This document shows, one piece after another, positions 8,935 through 17,413 of a stretch of 64,000 nucleotides of DNA. Location of the stretch: the NCBI RefSeq assembly GCF_005280205.1, contig NZ_SUND01000019.1:1-64000 (forward strand), in the 5' to 3' direction. The stretch comes from Bacillus yapensis. Lineage in GTDB: Bacteria > Bacillota > Bacilli > Bacillales > Cytobacillaceae. Position numbers and translations under genes: made by a program. The notes under the pieces are model-generated. The model made no database searches. It saw nothing but the letters and a program-made list of their open reading frames with translations, and had not been told where the DNA came from. Numbering within the stretch: position 1 is the first letter of the stretch; each line of letters starts with the position of its first letter.

Positions 8935-10599
8935 CTATTCAGGGATTGCCACTCGTAATATTTCTTCTGTAGTCGTCAAGCCTTGTTTCACTTTTAACAA
9001 ACCATCGTCAATGAGAAAAATCGTTTTGCCTTTAATCGCTAATTCTCTCAGTTTCGCAAACGACTCTCTGTTCATAATCACTCTTCTCATTTCATCATTC
9101 ATGACAAGCACCTCTTGTACCGCAATACGTCCCTTGTAGCCTGTCATATTACAAGATGAGCAACCTTTCCCACGGACGATTTTTTCAATTCGCATGCCCC
9201 GTTTGGCAAAAATCTCTTGCTCCCGCTTCGTTGGGAATTGTTCCTCGGCACAATCTCTACAAACTCTCCGAACTAGTCTTTGTGCCACTATTCCACTTAG
9301 GGCAGAAGCTACGAGAAAAGGCTCGACACCCATATCAAGGAGCCGCGTAACTGTTCCGAAAGAGTCATTCGTATGAATCGTACTTAATACTAAATGACCT
9401 GTTAAAGATGCACGGATGGCAACTTCGACCGTTTCCTTATCACGGATTTCTCCAACCATAATGATATTTGGATCCTGTCGTAAAATGGAGCGCAGACCTG
9501 CAGCAAAGGTCATCCCAATATTCGGATTCACCTGTATTTGATTGATGCCTTCTAACTGATACTCAACTGGATCCTCAACTGTAATAATGTTTACCTCTTC
9601 AGTATTCAGCTTGTTTAAGGCAGCATACAAAGTTGACGATTTCCCTGACCCTGTCGGTCCTGTAATTAAAACAATTCCGTTTGGTTTTTCAATCAAATCG
9701 GAAAATCTTTTTAAATTGAGCTTATTAAACCCAAGTTTATGAATATCGTTCAAGGAGCTAGATAAATCGAGAATTCTTAACACCATTTTTTCCCCAAAAA
9801 CCGTTGGCAATGTGGAAACACGCAGGTCAATTGGGTGAAACTCTAAATTCACTTTCATTCTTCCATCTTGTGGAACGCGGTGTTCCGTTATATCTAAGTT
9901 CGCCATAATCTTTATACGAGCTGTCAATAAGCTCTGCAAATGCTTCGGTAAAGTCCGCTCCGTTCGTAGTACTCCATCAACTCGGTAACGAATAACCACC
10001 TTTGTTTCCTGCGGATCAATATGAATATCACTTGCCTTCATTACAACGGCATTGGATAGTAGTTGATTCACCAAGCGGACAACTGGGGAATCATCTGCAC
10101 TAATGCTTTCTTCCTTAACAGCATCATTAACAGGGAGTTCACCCATTAACTCCTCGAAGCCTTCATCGATATCGTAATACTTATTAATCGCACGCAAAAT
10201 ATCGTCTTTTGTGGCAATCGCTGTTTCAATTTGAAATCCCGTCGAAAGACGTAAATCGTCAATGGCAAAATAGTCCATTGGATCAGCCATCGCAACGAAA
10301 AGCTTGTCTCCATCTTTCTTTAGTGGAATCAACTGATTTCTCTTCGCCGTTTCTTTTGGAATCAAATGGAATAGCTTTGTGTCAAAGGGATAGCGATATA
10401 AGCTAATCAGTGGAATTCCCAGCTGAAATTCTAACACTTCAATTAGCTGTTGCTCGGTAATATATCCTCTTTGAAGCAACGCATCTCCTAGCTTTTGGTT
10501 ATTATTTTTCTCCGATAATGTAGATTGAAGCTGATCCTCTGAAATAAGACCAGCTTCAACAAGTAAATCTCCAAGACGTTTTCGGGTTTGTTGCTTCAT
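8935..10599 (-). CDS. pilB: PilB pilus extension ATPase with MshEN-type N-terminal domain
   Basis: GspE/PilB ATPase of 554 residues. The N-terminus (about 8-60) has two copies of the MshEN pattern, RLGDLLVEAGLI and LGDALLQRGYI each followed by spaced Leu residues, the arrangement that binds cyclic di-GMP in MshE and some PilB proteins. The motor part has Walker A GPTGSGKS (314-321), Asp box (ITVEDPVEY), Walker B (IIMVGEIRD) and His box (STIHTND). A tetracysteine zinc motif is intact (C447/C450 and C480/C483). It is upstream of pilT and pilC in one transcription unit. Powers pilus extension, possibly gated by c-di-GMP. Confidence 0.96.
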   Translation of the reverse strand: MKQQTRKRLGDLLVEAGLISEDQLQSTLSEKNNNQKLGDALLQRGYITEQQLIEVLEFQLGIPLISLYRYPFDTKLFHLIPKETAKRNQLIPLKKDGDKLFVAMADPMDYFAIDDLRLSTGFQIETAIATKDDILRAINKYYDIDEGFEELMGELPVNDAVKEESISADDSPVVRLVNQLLSNAVVMKASDIHIDPQETKVVIRYRVDGVLRTERTLPKHLQSLLTARIKIMANLDITEHRVPQDGRMKVNLEFHPIDLRVSTLPTVFGEKMVLRILDLSSSLNDIHKLGFNKLNLKRFSDLIEKPNGIVLITGPTGSGKSSTLYAALNKLNTEEVNIITVEDPVEYQLEGINQIQVNPNIGMTFAAGLRSILRQDPNIIMVGEIRDKETVEVAIRASLTGHLVLSTIHTNDSFGTVTRLLDMGVEPFLVASALSGIVAQRLVRRVCRDCAEEQFPTKREQEIFAKRGMRIEKIVRGKGCSSCNMTGYKGRIAVQEVLVMNDEMRRVIMNRESFAKLRELAIKGKTIFLIDDGLLKVKQGLTTTEEILRVAIPE

Positions 10600-10623
10600 T
10601 TTTTGCTCCCCGCTTTTTGGTGA

Positions 10624-11907
10624 TTATTTTGGTATTTCGTTTTCTTTCCCCCATAGAGACTCATCTAGATTCGAATCCTTATTCTCGGGAGCTTCATTTG
10701 TGCTCGAAGGAGATTCAGTTGCCGGTTCAGCCCCATTAGTAGTAGGAGGGAGGCTAGTACTTTCTTCATTGACAATTAATCCTTGTACTTCGATCTGATG
10801 AATAGGTGGATAAAAATCTTCAGCTACTTGTTCTTTTTTTATCACAGTACCTTGTTCATCGCGCTGCTCTTTGTACACTTTAATTAATTGCCCTTCCTTA
10901 CCCTCAACCTTAACTTTAATTTCAGTAGGACTAAGTTTTGGGTTGAATTGGCGAATGATTTTAGGCTTGAAGCTTTCCTTCTCAGCCGTGGTTACGACAT
11001 ATTGATATAATAGCTCAGGTCCTCTTAACGAAACTATGATGCCATTATCCTCTTCGGTAAACTCTATAAAATAACTAAACTCATTGGGATTAGAAAAAAT
11101 AAGGTCTTGATTCAATTCGATATCTGCTTTCGCTTCAAAACCAAGGGTTGCGTATGTTGGAAGCTCATTACTAATATGCCTTTCGATGATCGTAAAATTG
11201 GTTGGTAACACCACTTCATAGATCGCAGTAGCAATCTTGCTTAAAGTTTGCGAAGAACTGTTTCCAATTTCATTGTCTATGTAATTTAGTAATGAGAATT
11301 GTGAGGTTGCCCCGATTTCGATAGACTTACCTAGAAATAGTCCAAGCTCTCCCTCGTTATCAACCTGGATCGACGACTCATGGAGTGTAGCCATTTCACT
11401 TTCTTGGCTATTTGCTAAATAATCTTCAAGGCGAAATTGGTAGTTTCCTGCTTCTAGCATCGAAGCAGTTGCCAATAGATCGCTTTCTAATACATCAACC
11501 TTAAGATTTTCTAACGGTAAAGATGTAGAAAATGAGGATAAGAAATCCTCTAATCGCTCCAATTGAACCATCACAAAATTTGTCTGTCCCATTTTTACTT
11601 GTTTAATGGAATTCTCAAGGTCAAAATTAAAAATGCTTACATCTAGTGGCTGACTTTTTTCCTTGTATTTCAATGTAATCGTTGTTTCATTGAGCCATTT
11701 CGACAATTGTTCTTCTGATAGCTGAAGAGCTTCTTCTGATGATTTCCCGTCAATTGTGAGAGTACCAATCGTAGTCCCTTTAGAAAATAGCTCATTATGA
11801 TTTATGACAGAAACATACGCGTAGGCACCGAAATGTGAGAAACCCATAATGTACGTTATGCTCATGGTTAAAACCAGAAACAGCTTGATCACTTGCTGAT
11901 TCCTCAC
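10624..11907 (-). CDS. VanW-like membrane-anchored surface protein in the pil operon
   Basis: Protein of 427 residues with an N-terminal signal anchor (about 7-30), an extracellular alpha/beta region, a VanW-like segment (about 200-300, with TAIYEVVLPTNFTIIERHIS and a following LIFSNPN) and a G5-like stretch (IKVKVEGKEGQLIKVYKEQ), ending in a Ser/Thr/Pro/Glu-rich tail. VanW domains occur in many Gram-positive wall-associated proteins, but their function is not known; the resemblance here is weak. It is co-oriented and closely spaced with pilB (24 nt), suggesting a pilus-related role at the wall. The start is a GTG at 11907 with GGAGG 9 nt upstream; an out-of-frame ATG overlaps it. Confidence 0.7.
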   Translation of the reverse strand: MRNQQVIKLFLVLTMSITYIMGFSHFGAYAYVSVINHNELFSKGTTIGTLTIDGKSSEEALQLSEEQLSKWLNETTITLKYKEKSQPLDVSIFNFDLENSIKQVKMGQTNFVMVQLERLEDFLSSFSTSLPLENLKVDVLESDLLATASMLEAGNYQFRLEDYLANSQESEMATLHESSIQVDNEGELGLFLGKSIEIGATSQFSLLNYIDNEIGNSSSQTLSKIATAIYEVVLPTNFTIIERHISNELPTYATLGFEAKADIELNQDLIFSNPNEFSYFIEFTEEDNGIIVSLRGPELLYQYVVTTAEKESFKPKIIRQFNPKLSPTEIKVKVEGKEGQLIKVYKEQRDEQGTVIKKEQVAEDFYPPIHQIEVQGLIVNEESTSLPPTTNGAEPATESPSSTNEAPENKDSNLDESLWGKENEIPK

Positions 11908-11925
11908 ATTGATCGGCCTCCTTAA

Positions 11926-12663
11926 TTACGCCTCTACATTCATAGAAAGTTCAACAACGATGCTTGGACCTTCTTGTTGTGCTCTTTCTACATGTTCTGG
12001 AGTTAAGATCGTGCCTTCATAAAATAGAACATTTCCATTTTTATCATAGACATCCTTCGTTAACGTCTTTCCAGAAAGTAATTCAATTTGCTTTTCTTTT
12101 AATGCACGTACTTCTTCATCTTCTACTGTGCTCGTTAGTTCTTCAACTAATTCAGGTGCTGTTCCATCTAATTCTTCCACAGAATTTAAGAAGTGAGAAG
12201 CAGCATCCTCATTCACAATAATAATATCCTTACCAAATGTAACGACTGAATCTGATGAAAGGGCAACTTCTTTATCTGCAACCTTTAATTGCATGCCAAG
12301 AATATTACCTGTATCTTGATCGACAAAGTATTCAATAACTTCCCCGATTAATTCACCTTTTCTCGTCATTACTTTTGTGTTTGTAATCTTAATCTTTTTG
12401 TTAACCAATTGATTGGCAATAGGTATTTCATTTAAATCAATTACAGCGCTCTCACTATCCACTGTGACAGCAAATTCTCCAATTCCGACAACCTTTTTAA
12501 AAGGAATTGCTTTTACACTAACCTGAAAATCTTCATGTTCAATCGTTAAAAAATCAACTGAACCTTTATCAGGATTAATTACTAAAGATTTAACTTTCCC
12601 TACTTGATTTCCGTCTGCGATGCTAATAATTGGTAAACTGCTAATTTGAGTACTTTTCTTCAT
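11926..12663 (-). CDS. PRC-barrel domain protein
   Basis: Soluble protein of 245 residues with two PRC-barrel-like beta domains. The first, about residues 1-80, contains IISIADGNQVGKVKSLVINP; the second, about 85-155, contains KVMTRKGELIGEVIEYFVDQ. A Glu-rich linker and a C-terminal segment follow, including LTKDVYDKNGNVLFYEGTIL. PRC barrels mediate protein or RNA contacts in diverse systems. No enzyme motif is seen. It is 18 nt upstream of the VanW-like gene, and GGTGAAAA upstream serves as a weak ribosome binding site. Its place in the pilus operon suggests an accessory role, which is inference. Confidence 0.8.
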   Translation of the reverse strand: MKKSTQISSLPIISIADGNQVGKVKSLVINPDKGSVDFLTIEHEDFQVSVKAIPFKKVVGIGEFAVTVDSESAVIDLNEIPIANQLVNKKIKITNTKVMTRKGELIGEVIEYFVDQDTGNILGMQLKVADKEVALSSDSVVTFGKDIIIVNEDAASHFLNSVEELDGTAPELVEELTSTVEDEEVRALKEKQIELLSGKTLTKDVYDKNGNVLFYEGTILTPEHVERAQQEGPSIVVELSMNVEA

Positions 12664-12800
12664 TAAATTTTCACCACACCTAATCTATAAGTTCACGAAA
12701 CTATAATATCTGAATAAATTTTACCATGAAGTACCCGAATTCGACATATATAGATAAAATTTACTCATTTGATACATCATTTTAACATGTTATAGGAATT

Positions 12801-14618
12801 TCATCGTGTTTTTCCGCAATTTTGTTCATATAAAAATTGAATTTCCATATCCAAAATTGGATAATTTGTGAATTTACTACGTAAATCAGTTAAAAGTTCC
12901 TGCAATTTTTCTAATTGCTTCTTGCTTATGTAATGCTCAATTAGCAAGCTAGCAAATGTATAATAATCCTGAGCTGGTAAGTCTGGATGTAGATGGTCAT
13001 TAATATACTGCTCGTATTCGTCAGCTTTCATGTGTTTCCTCGCTAAGTGAAGCTGAGAAACCATTGTGTGAAAGAGCTGTTGTTGGAGAACTGATTTTTG
13101 TGTCTCTGCCTTGGTTGGAGGGACCTCTTCAAACGCAGTTACATCATTTTCAAGCTCAGAAGTAGCATCTGATTCTGGCAGTTCTTCACCTAGTACCAAA
13201 TCTTCGTCAATAGTGCTTGCCTCTAGTTCTTGCTCGTCCTCTAGTACTAGTTCGTCTGTATCAAGGTCTAAAGAAACAGCTGCTTCACTTTGAGCTAGAT
13301 TTAATTCATTTAATAGAGCTGATTCCTGCTCTTCTGTATCTACTAGTACATTGTCATCATCTTCTCGTGATAGTTGCTCTACATCAAGCTTCACATCATT
13401 TTCAGATGTTATAGTTTCAATCAGAAGTTCCTTATCAACAAAAGTAAGCTCTGGAATAACATCCTCGCTCAATTCTGAAGCGATTAGTTCCTCCATTACC
13501 TCATCAGTTTCGGAATCGTATGTAGACTCTTCAGTAAGTTCATCCTGCTCTTCAACAGACGATGCTTCGCTTACCTTTTCATCAATTAACTCAAGTTCCT
13601 CTTGCTCCACTTCATCAGGCTCTTCTGTATGGGATTCAACAACTTCAGTCTGAGTGACTACTACTTGATTTTCTTCAAGCTCAACACCTTCTATCAGTTG
13701 CTCAATCTCAGACATGTAACTTTCTTCTGGAAGCTCTTCTTCCTGCTTGGCTATAGACTCTTCATTCAGTTCTACTTGTTCTTCAGCAACTGATGGTTCG
13801 TCAACCGTTTCAGGACTGAGGATATCTTCAACTAACTCAAATTCCACAGACTCTACTTCAGAGATTTCTTCTGCAAGCGATTCTTCGATAGTTACTTCAG
13901 TCTTGGAGACTTCTGTATGTTCTTCCTCAGCCTCGGCATCGTCTATTAACTGCTCAATTTCAGACATATAACCTTCCTCAGGAAGTTCTTCCTCCTGAAC
14001 GACGGTACCGTCCGAATCTTCAGCAATTTCTTCACGTTTCGATAAAAATTCGATTTCCTCTTGTGGCAACGAATCAATATCTACAGTCTCTTCGATAGTA
14101 TCCTCAATGAGTTCATCGACTTGGAACGCTTCCTCAGTAGGATTATTTTCATCCTTAGAAAGTAGGTCCTCATCTGTCTCAGATGGAGTATGTATCTCCA
14201 TTGAAATCTTTTCTTCTTCAAGTTCAGCTACTAATGCAATGTCACTCGCAACTGGAAGATCATCCTCATCAAGATTTACTGGCGTATCTTCAGTCAGTAG
14301 TTTTTTCTCCGATTCAACTGGAACATTTTCAATCTGTACATCTTCTTTCACATCTTCTTCAACGGTCTTGCCATTCGCGTATAAAAGTTTACTAAACTTT
14401 CTATCCAAAATGTATACAGTGAGAACGATGAGTAAGAGAATGATTCCCCCTGCTTGCCAGACTGGGAGGCTACTTTTGACCATAAGGCCTAGATTTGCAA
14501 AAACAAATGCAATCAAGATAAGTAAACCTTTCCCTTTATGGGATAATCCTAAGGGCAAGAAGTAAATAATGGGTACTAAAATAATGAGTGAAATTATTGA
14601 CACAATAAGCTCTTCCAT
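12801..14618 (-). CDS. Large acidic membrane protein with internal repeats and TPR-like C-terminus
   Basis: Not a family I can name. Protein of 605 residues: three hydrophobic helices at the N-terminus (about 3-24, 30-48, 55-72), then about 430 very acidic residues dominated by Glu, Asp, Ser and Val, and a basic-to-neutral helical C-terminus (about 500-600) with TPR-like helices. The acidic part contains a duplicated block: EEELPEEGYMSEIEQLI (about 209-225) recurs as EEELPEESYMSEIEQLI (about 293-309), 84 residues later, with similar flanks. The plan (membrane anchor, long acidic cytoplasmic region, TPR end) recalls FimV/TspA scaffold proteins of type IV pili, though no LysM is seen. It is the first gene of the minus-strand pilus operon; the start has AAGGGGTG upstream. 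Confidence 0.8.
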   Translation of the reverse strand: MEELIVSIISLIILVPIIYFLPLGLSHKGKGLLILIAFVFANLGLMVKSSLPVWQAGGIILLLIVLTVYILDRKFSKLLYANGKTVEEDVKEDVQIENVPVESEKKLLTEDTPVNLDEDDLPVASDIALVAELEEEKISMEIHTPSETDEDLLSKDENNPTEEAFQVDELIEDTIEETVDIDSLPQEEIEFLSKREEIAEDSDGTVVQEEELPEEGYMSEIEQLIDDAEAEEEHTEVSKTEVTIEESLAEEISEVESVEFELVEDILSPETVDEPSVAEEQVELNEESIAKQEEELPEESYMSEIEQLIEGVELEENQVVVTQTEVVESHTEEPDEVEQEELELIDEKVSEASSVEEQDELTEESTYDSETDEVMEELIASELSEDVIPELTFVDKELLIETITSENDVKLDVEQLSREDDDNVLVDTEEQESALLNELNLAQSEAAVSLDLDTDELVLEDEQELEASTIDEDLVLGEELPESDATSELENDVTAFEEVPPTKAETQKSVLQQQLFHTMVSQLHLARKHMKADEYEQYINDHLHPDLPAQDYYTFASLLIEHYISKKQLEKLQELLTDLRSKFTNYPILDMEIQFLYEQNCGKTR

Positions 14619-14902
14619 TCATTCACCCCTTTTTGGTATAAAAATCCTATATTTCCGCATTCATATATGACTTTGGATGTCTACATTTTTCTCTCTTTAT
14701 TTACATTTCTCGACTCTTACATATTGTATAATAAAATAAATGATTTTGAAAGATTACTATAAAAGTTAATTTCAAGGGCCTTCAGTAGTTTTCATAATTC
14801 TTATTCTAATTATTATGAACTACTACTAATCTAGTATATTGAACACAAAATTTGTCGTATAATTGATTCAGTTCTATATAAGGTAATTAAGGAGGATTTT
14901 TG
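14619..14902. promoter_or_regulatory. Divergent promoter region of the two pilus operons
   Basis: This 284-nt AT-rich gap lies between the minus-strand pilus operon and the plus-strand minor pilin operon. On the plus strand TATAAT-like boxes occur near 14727 and 14861. On the minus strand TATACAAT lies near 14720. None has a convincing -35 at 17 nt, so exact start sites are not assigned. The plus-strand GGAGG at 14891-14895 is the ribosome binding site of the first minor pilin. Confidence 0.5.
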
Positions 14903-15406
14903 ATGGATTTTCAAGAAGAAAAAGGCTTTACGCTTATAGAAATTCTATTATCCATTGTCATCTTAACGATTATCTTAGTATCGATCATGAATTTCTTCCC
15001 ACAGATGGGTCTTTTTAATCGACATAATCTCGAAAAGACCGAGGCTATTAATCTAGCAAAAAAGGAATTAGTAGAGTGGCAGAATAAATTTTCAAAGTTA
15101 ACTAGGGTCAATTTTGAGTACTTTTTGGATTATCCATCCAAGAGTATCATCCCCGAATATGAACACTCTGTAGATCATAATGGCACACGATATTATATCT
15201 TTGAGGAAAAAGAGCCCTCTACTGATTATAAAGTTGAGGTTTCTTTAAAGAAGGATTCAGATTTAGAGGAAGATTTAAAGAAAAATTCAGTCTCAGTAGA
15301 TTTAGATAAGTTAACAAAAATACATCGAGTACACGTGAAAATTTTGAACGACAATAATACTTTAATTAGTGAAATCTACGGTTATTATTTGAATATAGAG
15401 GAGTAA
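14903..15406 (+). CDS. Minor prepilin (PilV/ComGD-like)
   Basis: Protein of 167 residues with leader MDFQEEKG, cleavage site G|FTLIEILLS with Glu at mature position 5, and a long hydrophobic helix (about residues 9-33). The rest is charged with mixed helices and strands and resembles no named domain. The frame opens with a TTG at 14900, but the ATG at 14903 is 7 nt from GGAGG and is the likely start. It begins a three-gene operon of prepilins read opposite to the main pil operon. Such minor pilins prime assembly or sit at the pilus tip. The short acidic leader is unusual, because class III leaders normally end in basic residues. Confidence 0.87.
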   Translation: MDFQEEKGFTLIEILLSIVILTIILVSIMNFFPQMGLFNRHNLEKTEAINLAKKELVEWQNKFSKLTRVNFEYFLDYPSKSIIPEYEHSVDHNGTRYYIFEEKEPSTDYKVEVSLKKDSDLEEDLKKNSVSVDLDKLTKIHRVHVKILNDNNTLISEIYGYYLNIEE

Positions 15407-15411
15407 GAGAA

Positions 15412-15927
15412 ATGTTTAAAAAAAATGAAGTTGGGATTACTCTCATAGAACTTCTCCTTACACTCAGTATAACAGTCACAATCGGAATCTTAATTTGGAG
15501 TGTCTTTTTTCAAGGATTCAACTATTCCAACAAAGCCATGACAAATAACCAATTGCAACAGGAGGCAAATATCATAATTAATGGTTTGGCAAAATACCAT
15601 CGCAACTTTGAAGTAAATTTAGAGGAAGATTCAAATTCAGAATTGAATTCATACATGGTTAAGTCCTCAAACTGTAAAATTAGTATATCCGCAGTTCCCC
15701 CAAATACAACGGAAGTTTTTCAGCATCCACAACTCTGTTTTAAAGCAAATATAACTGATGATGAAAATAATGGCACTGAAAGTACAATTATAATTCACCC
15801 AGATGCAAAAGATGTTTCTTTGACCATTAAAGTTAGTGGTACAGATGATCAGAATAGTAATTCTATTATTATTGACACTGTACTATCTCGTTTGAAACGT
15901 GGTGATATAGATGAAGAAAATTACTAA
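15412..15927 (+). CDS. Minor prepilin (PilW/PilJ-like)
   Basis: Protein of 171 residues: short leader MFKKNEVG, cleavage site G|ITLIELLLT with Glu5, hydrophobic helix (about 9-31), then a globular part with two cysteines (about positions 84 and 99) that could form a disulfide. The ribosome binding site GAGGAG overlaps the end of the preceding gene, and the 3' end overlaps the next gene by 17 nt, so the three are surely co-transcribed. Likely a PilW-type minor pilin. Function within the tip complex is inferred from context. Confidence 0.87.
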   Translation: MFKKNEVGITLIELLLTLSITVTIGILIWSVFFQGFNYSNKAMTNNQLQQEANIIINGLAKYHRNFEVNLEEDSNSELNSYMVKSSNCKISISAVPPNTTEVFQHPQLCFKANITDDENNGTESTIIIHPDAKDVSLTIKVSGTDDQNSNSIIIDTVLSRLKRGDIDEENY

Positions 15928-17158
15928 TGAACAGGGGTATGCTCTCATAACTGTTTTGTTAATAATCGTAATTTTTATGATGCTAGCTTTTTCCTTTATG
16001 GGACAAGCTGCTAACAGTATTAAACAAAATGGTGTTATCGAGGAGAACTCTCAATCAGTTGCATTGGCTGAGATGGGCGTTATATATTTCGAGCATGCAG
16101 TACGTGCTCTCAATACATCTGTTATTAATGAAATTAAAAATTATGATGAAAATGATGAAAATGATGAAGAGAATTGTAAACTCTACCAGGAACAATACGA
16201 AAAACTAGCGATTTGTAAAATGACAAATGCTCTAAACTCAATTACTCTCTCTAAATCTATTGAAGGAAAAACAGACTCTCTTTTTAGTATTAATAGTTTA
16301 GTAGATGACGATGACAACGTTTTAAAAATCATAATTTTCAGCACAGGTAAAGAGAAAGATAAGGAAACTACGATTAAAGCAACATTAACAATTGATTATA
16401 CTCAATTAATACTTAAGGAAGACGAGGATAACTCTGAGAATCCAGTTGAAGAAATTATCATCGGAAAAATAATACCTGATCCAGGGGATTTATCAACTTG
16501 TAGTAAGTATAGGGAAGAGTTTACTAATATTATATGCCAGGTTGATGGGGATGCAAATTATGGAAATCAGCTAGAGTTTGAAGATTCAACATTTAAAGTG
16601 ACCGGCAATTTGACAGTTGGAAATATGAATAATGAAGATATTAATAACTCTACCCTATTTATTAAAGGAAATATGAATGCTGGTAACATGAACAAACTAA
16701 ACAATGTGAATTTACATGTAGGCGGAGCAGGTACTTTCGGAAATTTTAATGGTGGTGGATTAATTGATTCAACAATCGAAATAGTAGGAAATGCAACAAT
16801 AGGAACTATGGATCTCAAAAACTCTAAGATATTTATTCGAAGTAAGACAGTAATGGGAAATATTAATAGCATGGAAGACTCTATTATTTACATTGATTCA
16901 GATGCTACAATTGGCGGTGTAAATTTAAATCACGAGTCTACTATTTGTGTAAATGGTCAACTAACTATTGGCCACATTAATGATCATAGCAATAACACGA
17001 GCAAAATTTATGCAAAATCTACTATTCCTGCAAACAAACAAGGGGTTATTACTAGTCTAACTGCTTTTGACAATTCCTGCGGCCGGAACACAGATGAGGG
17101 TTTACCGATAATATGGGGAGATGCGCCAGTTACAACAGAAGAATATGAATATCAATAA
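15911..17158 (+). CDS. PilX-like minor prepilin with C-terminal beta-solenoid-like repeats
   Basis: Protein of 415 residues. The N-terminus MKKITNEQGYALITVLLIIV has a PilX/GspK-like prepilin signal with Gly-Tyr at the cleavage site and no Glu5, which is typical of tip pilins of the GspK/PilX group. A helical region with an Asp/Glu/Asn-rich insertion follows (about 80-90). Residues about 219-375 consist of seven to eight imperfect repeats of about 20 residues, each with a pattern like S-hydrophobic-x-hydrophobic-x-G-x-hydrophobic-x-hydrophobic-G-N-hydrophobic-N (for example GNLTVGNMN, GNATIGTMD, GQLTIGHIN). This looks like a bactofilin- or beta-solenoid-type fold. It overlaps the upstream gene by 17 nt. 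Possible pilus-tip adhesin. Confidence 0.83.
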   Translation: MKKITNEQGYALITVLLIIVIFMMLAFSFMGQAANSIKQNGVIEENSQSVALAEMGVIYFEHAVRALNTSVINEIKNYDENDENDEENCKLYQEQYEKLAICKMTNALNSITLSKSIEGKTDSLFSINSLVDDDDNVLKIIIFSTGKEKDKETTIKATLTIDYTQLILKEDEDNSENPVEEIIIGKIIPDPGDLSTCSKYREEFTNIICQVDGDANYGNQLEFEDSTFKVTGNLTVGNMNNEDINNSTLFIKGNMNAGNMNKLNNVNLHVGGAGTFGNFNGGGLIDSTIEIVGNATIGTMDLKNSKIFIRSKTVMGNINSMEDSIIYIDSDATIGGVNLNHESTICVNGQLTIGHINDHSNNTSKIYAKSTIPANKQGVITSLTAFDNSCGRNTDEGLPIIWGDAPVTTEEYEYQ

Positions 17159-17271
17159 AAGTTAAAGTCAGAATTAACTTTTGGATCAGAGTATTTCTAT
17201 TTTTGTTATTCCATATTTTCATATTAGAAAACTATTGATTGAATCGTAATGTGGTAACTCCTATAAGAAGA

Positions 17272-17355
17272 CCAGGAGAGACTTCCGGCGTACAAAGCAC
17301 TTTATAGCTCTACCACGCCCGCGGAAAGCGTCCGTCTGGAGTGGAAATCTACAAC
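17272..17355. repeat. Degenerate copy of a dispersed Bacillaceae intergenic repeat
   Basis: A GC-richer patch in an AT-rich gap contains CGCCCGCGGAAAGCGTCCG followed by TCTGGAGTGGAAATC. This is the recognisable end of a palindromic repeat common between genes in Bacillus and relatives (CCGCGGAAAGCG ... TGGAGCGGAAATC). The left half is degenerate. It lies between the convergent minor pilin operon and the diguanylate cyclase gene. Recognition is from memory of Bacillus intergenic sequence; no name is claimed. Confidence 0.6.
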
Positions 17356-17369
17356 TTATACTCAGCAGC

Positions 17370-17408
17370 AAAAAGAGGAGATCCCAATCTAATTATGGGA
17401 CATCCTCT
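17370..17408 (-). terminator. Terminator after the diguanylate cyclase gene
   Basis: Minus-strand stem AAGAGGATGTCCCA / TGGGATCTCCTCTT with one bulge, followed by TTTTTG. It lies just downstream of the stop at 17414. Confidence 0.8.
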
Positions 17409-17413
17409 TGCTC

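Noticed and set aside
13111-14565. Several long Ser-rich plus-strand frames opposite the acidic membrane protein
   Set aside because: They are antisense shadows of GAA/GAT/TCA-rich codons in the real gene. Ribosome binding sites and family features are absent.
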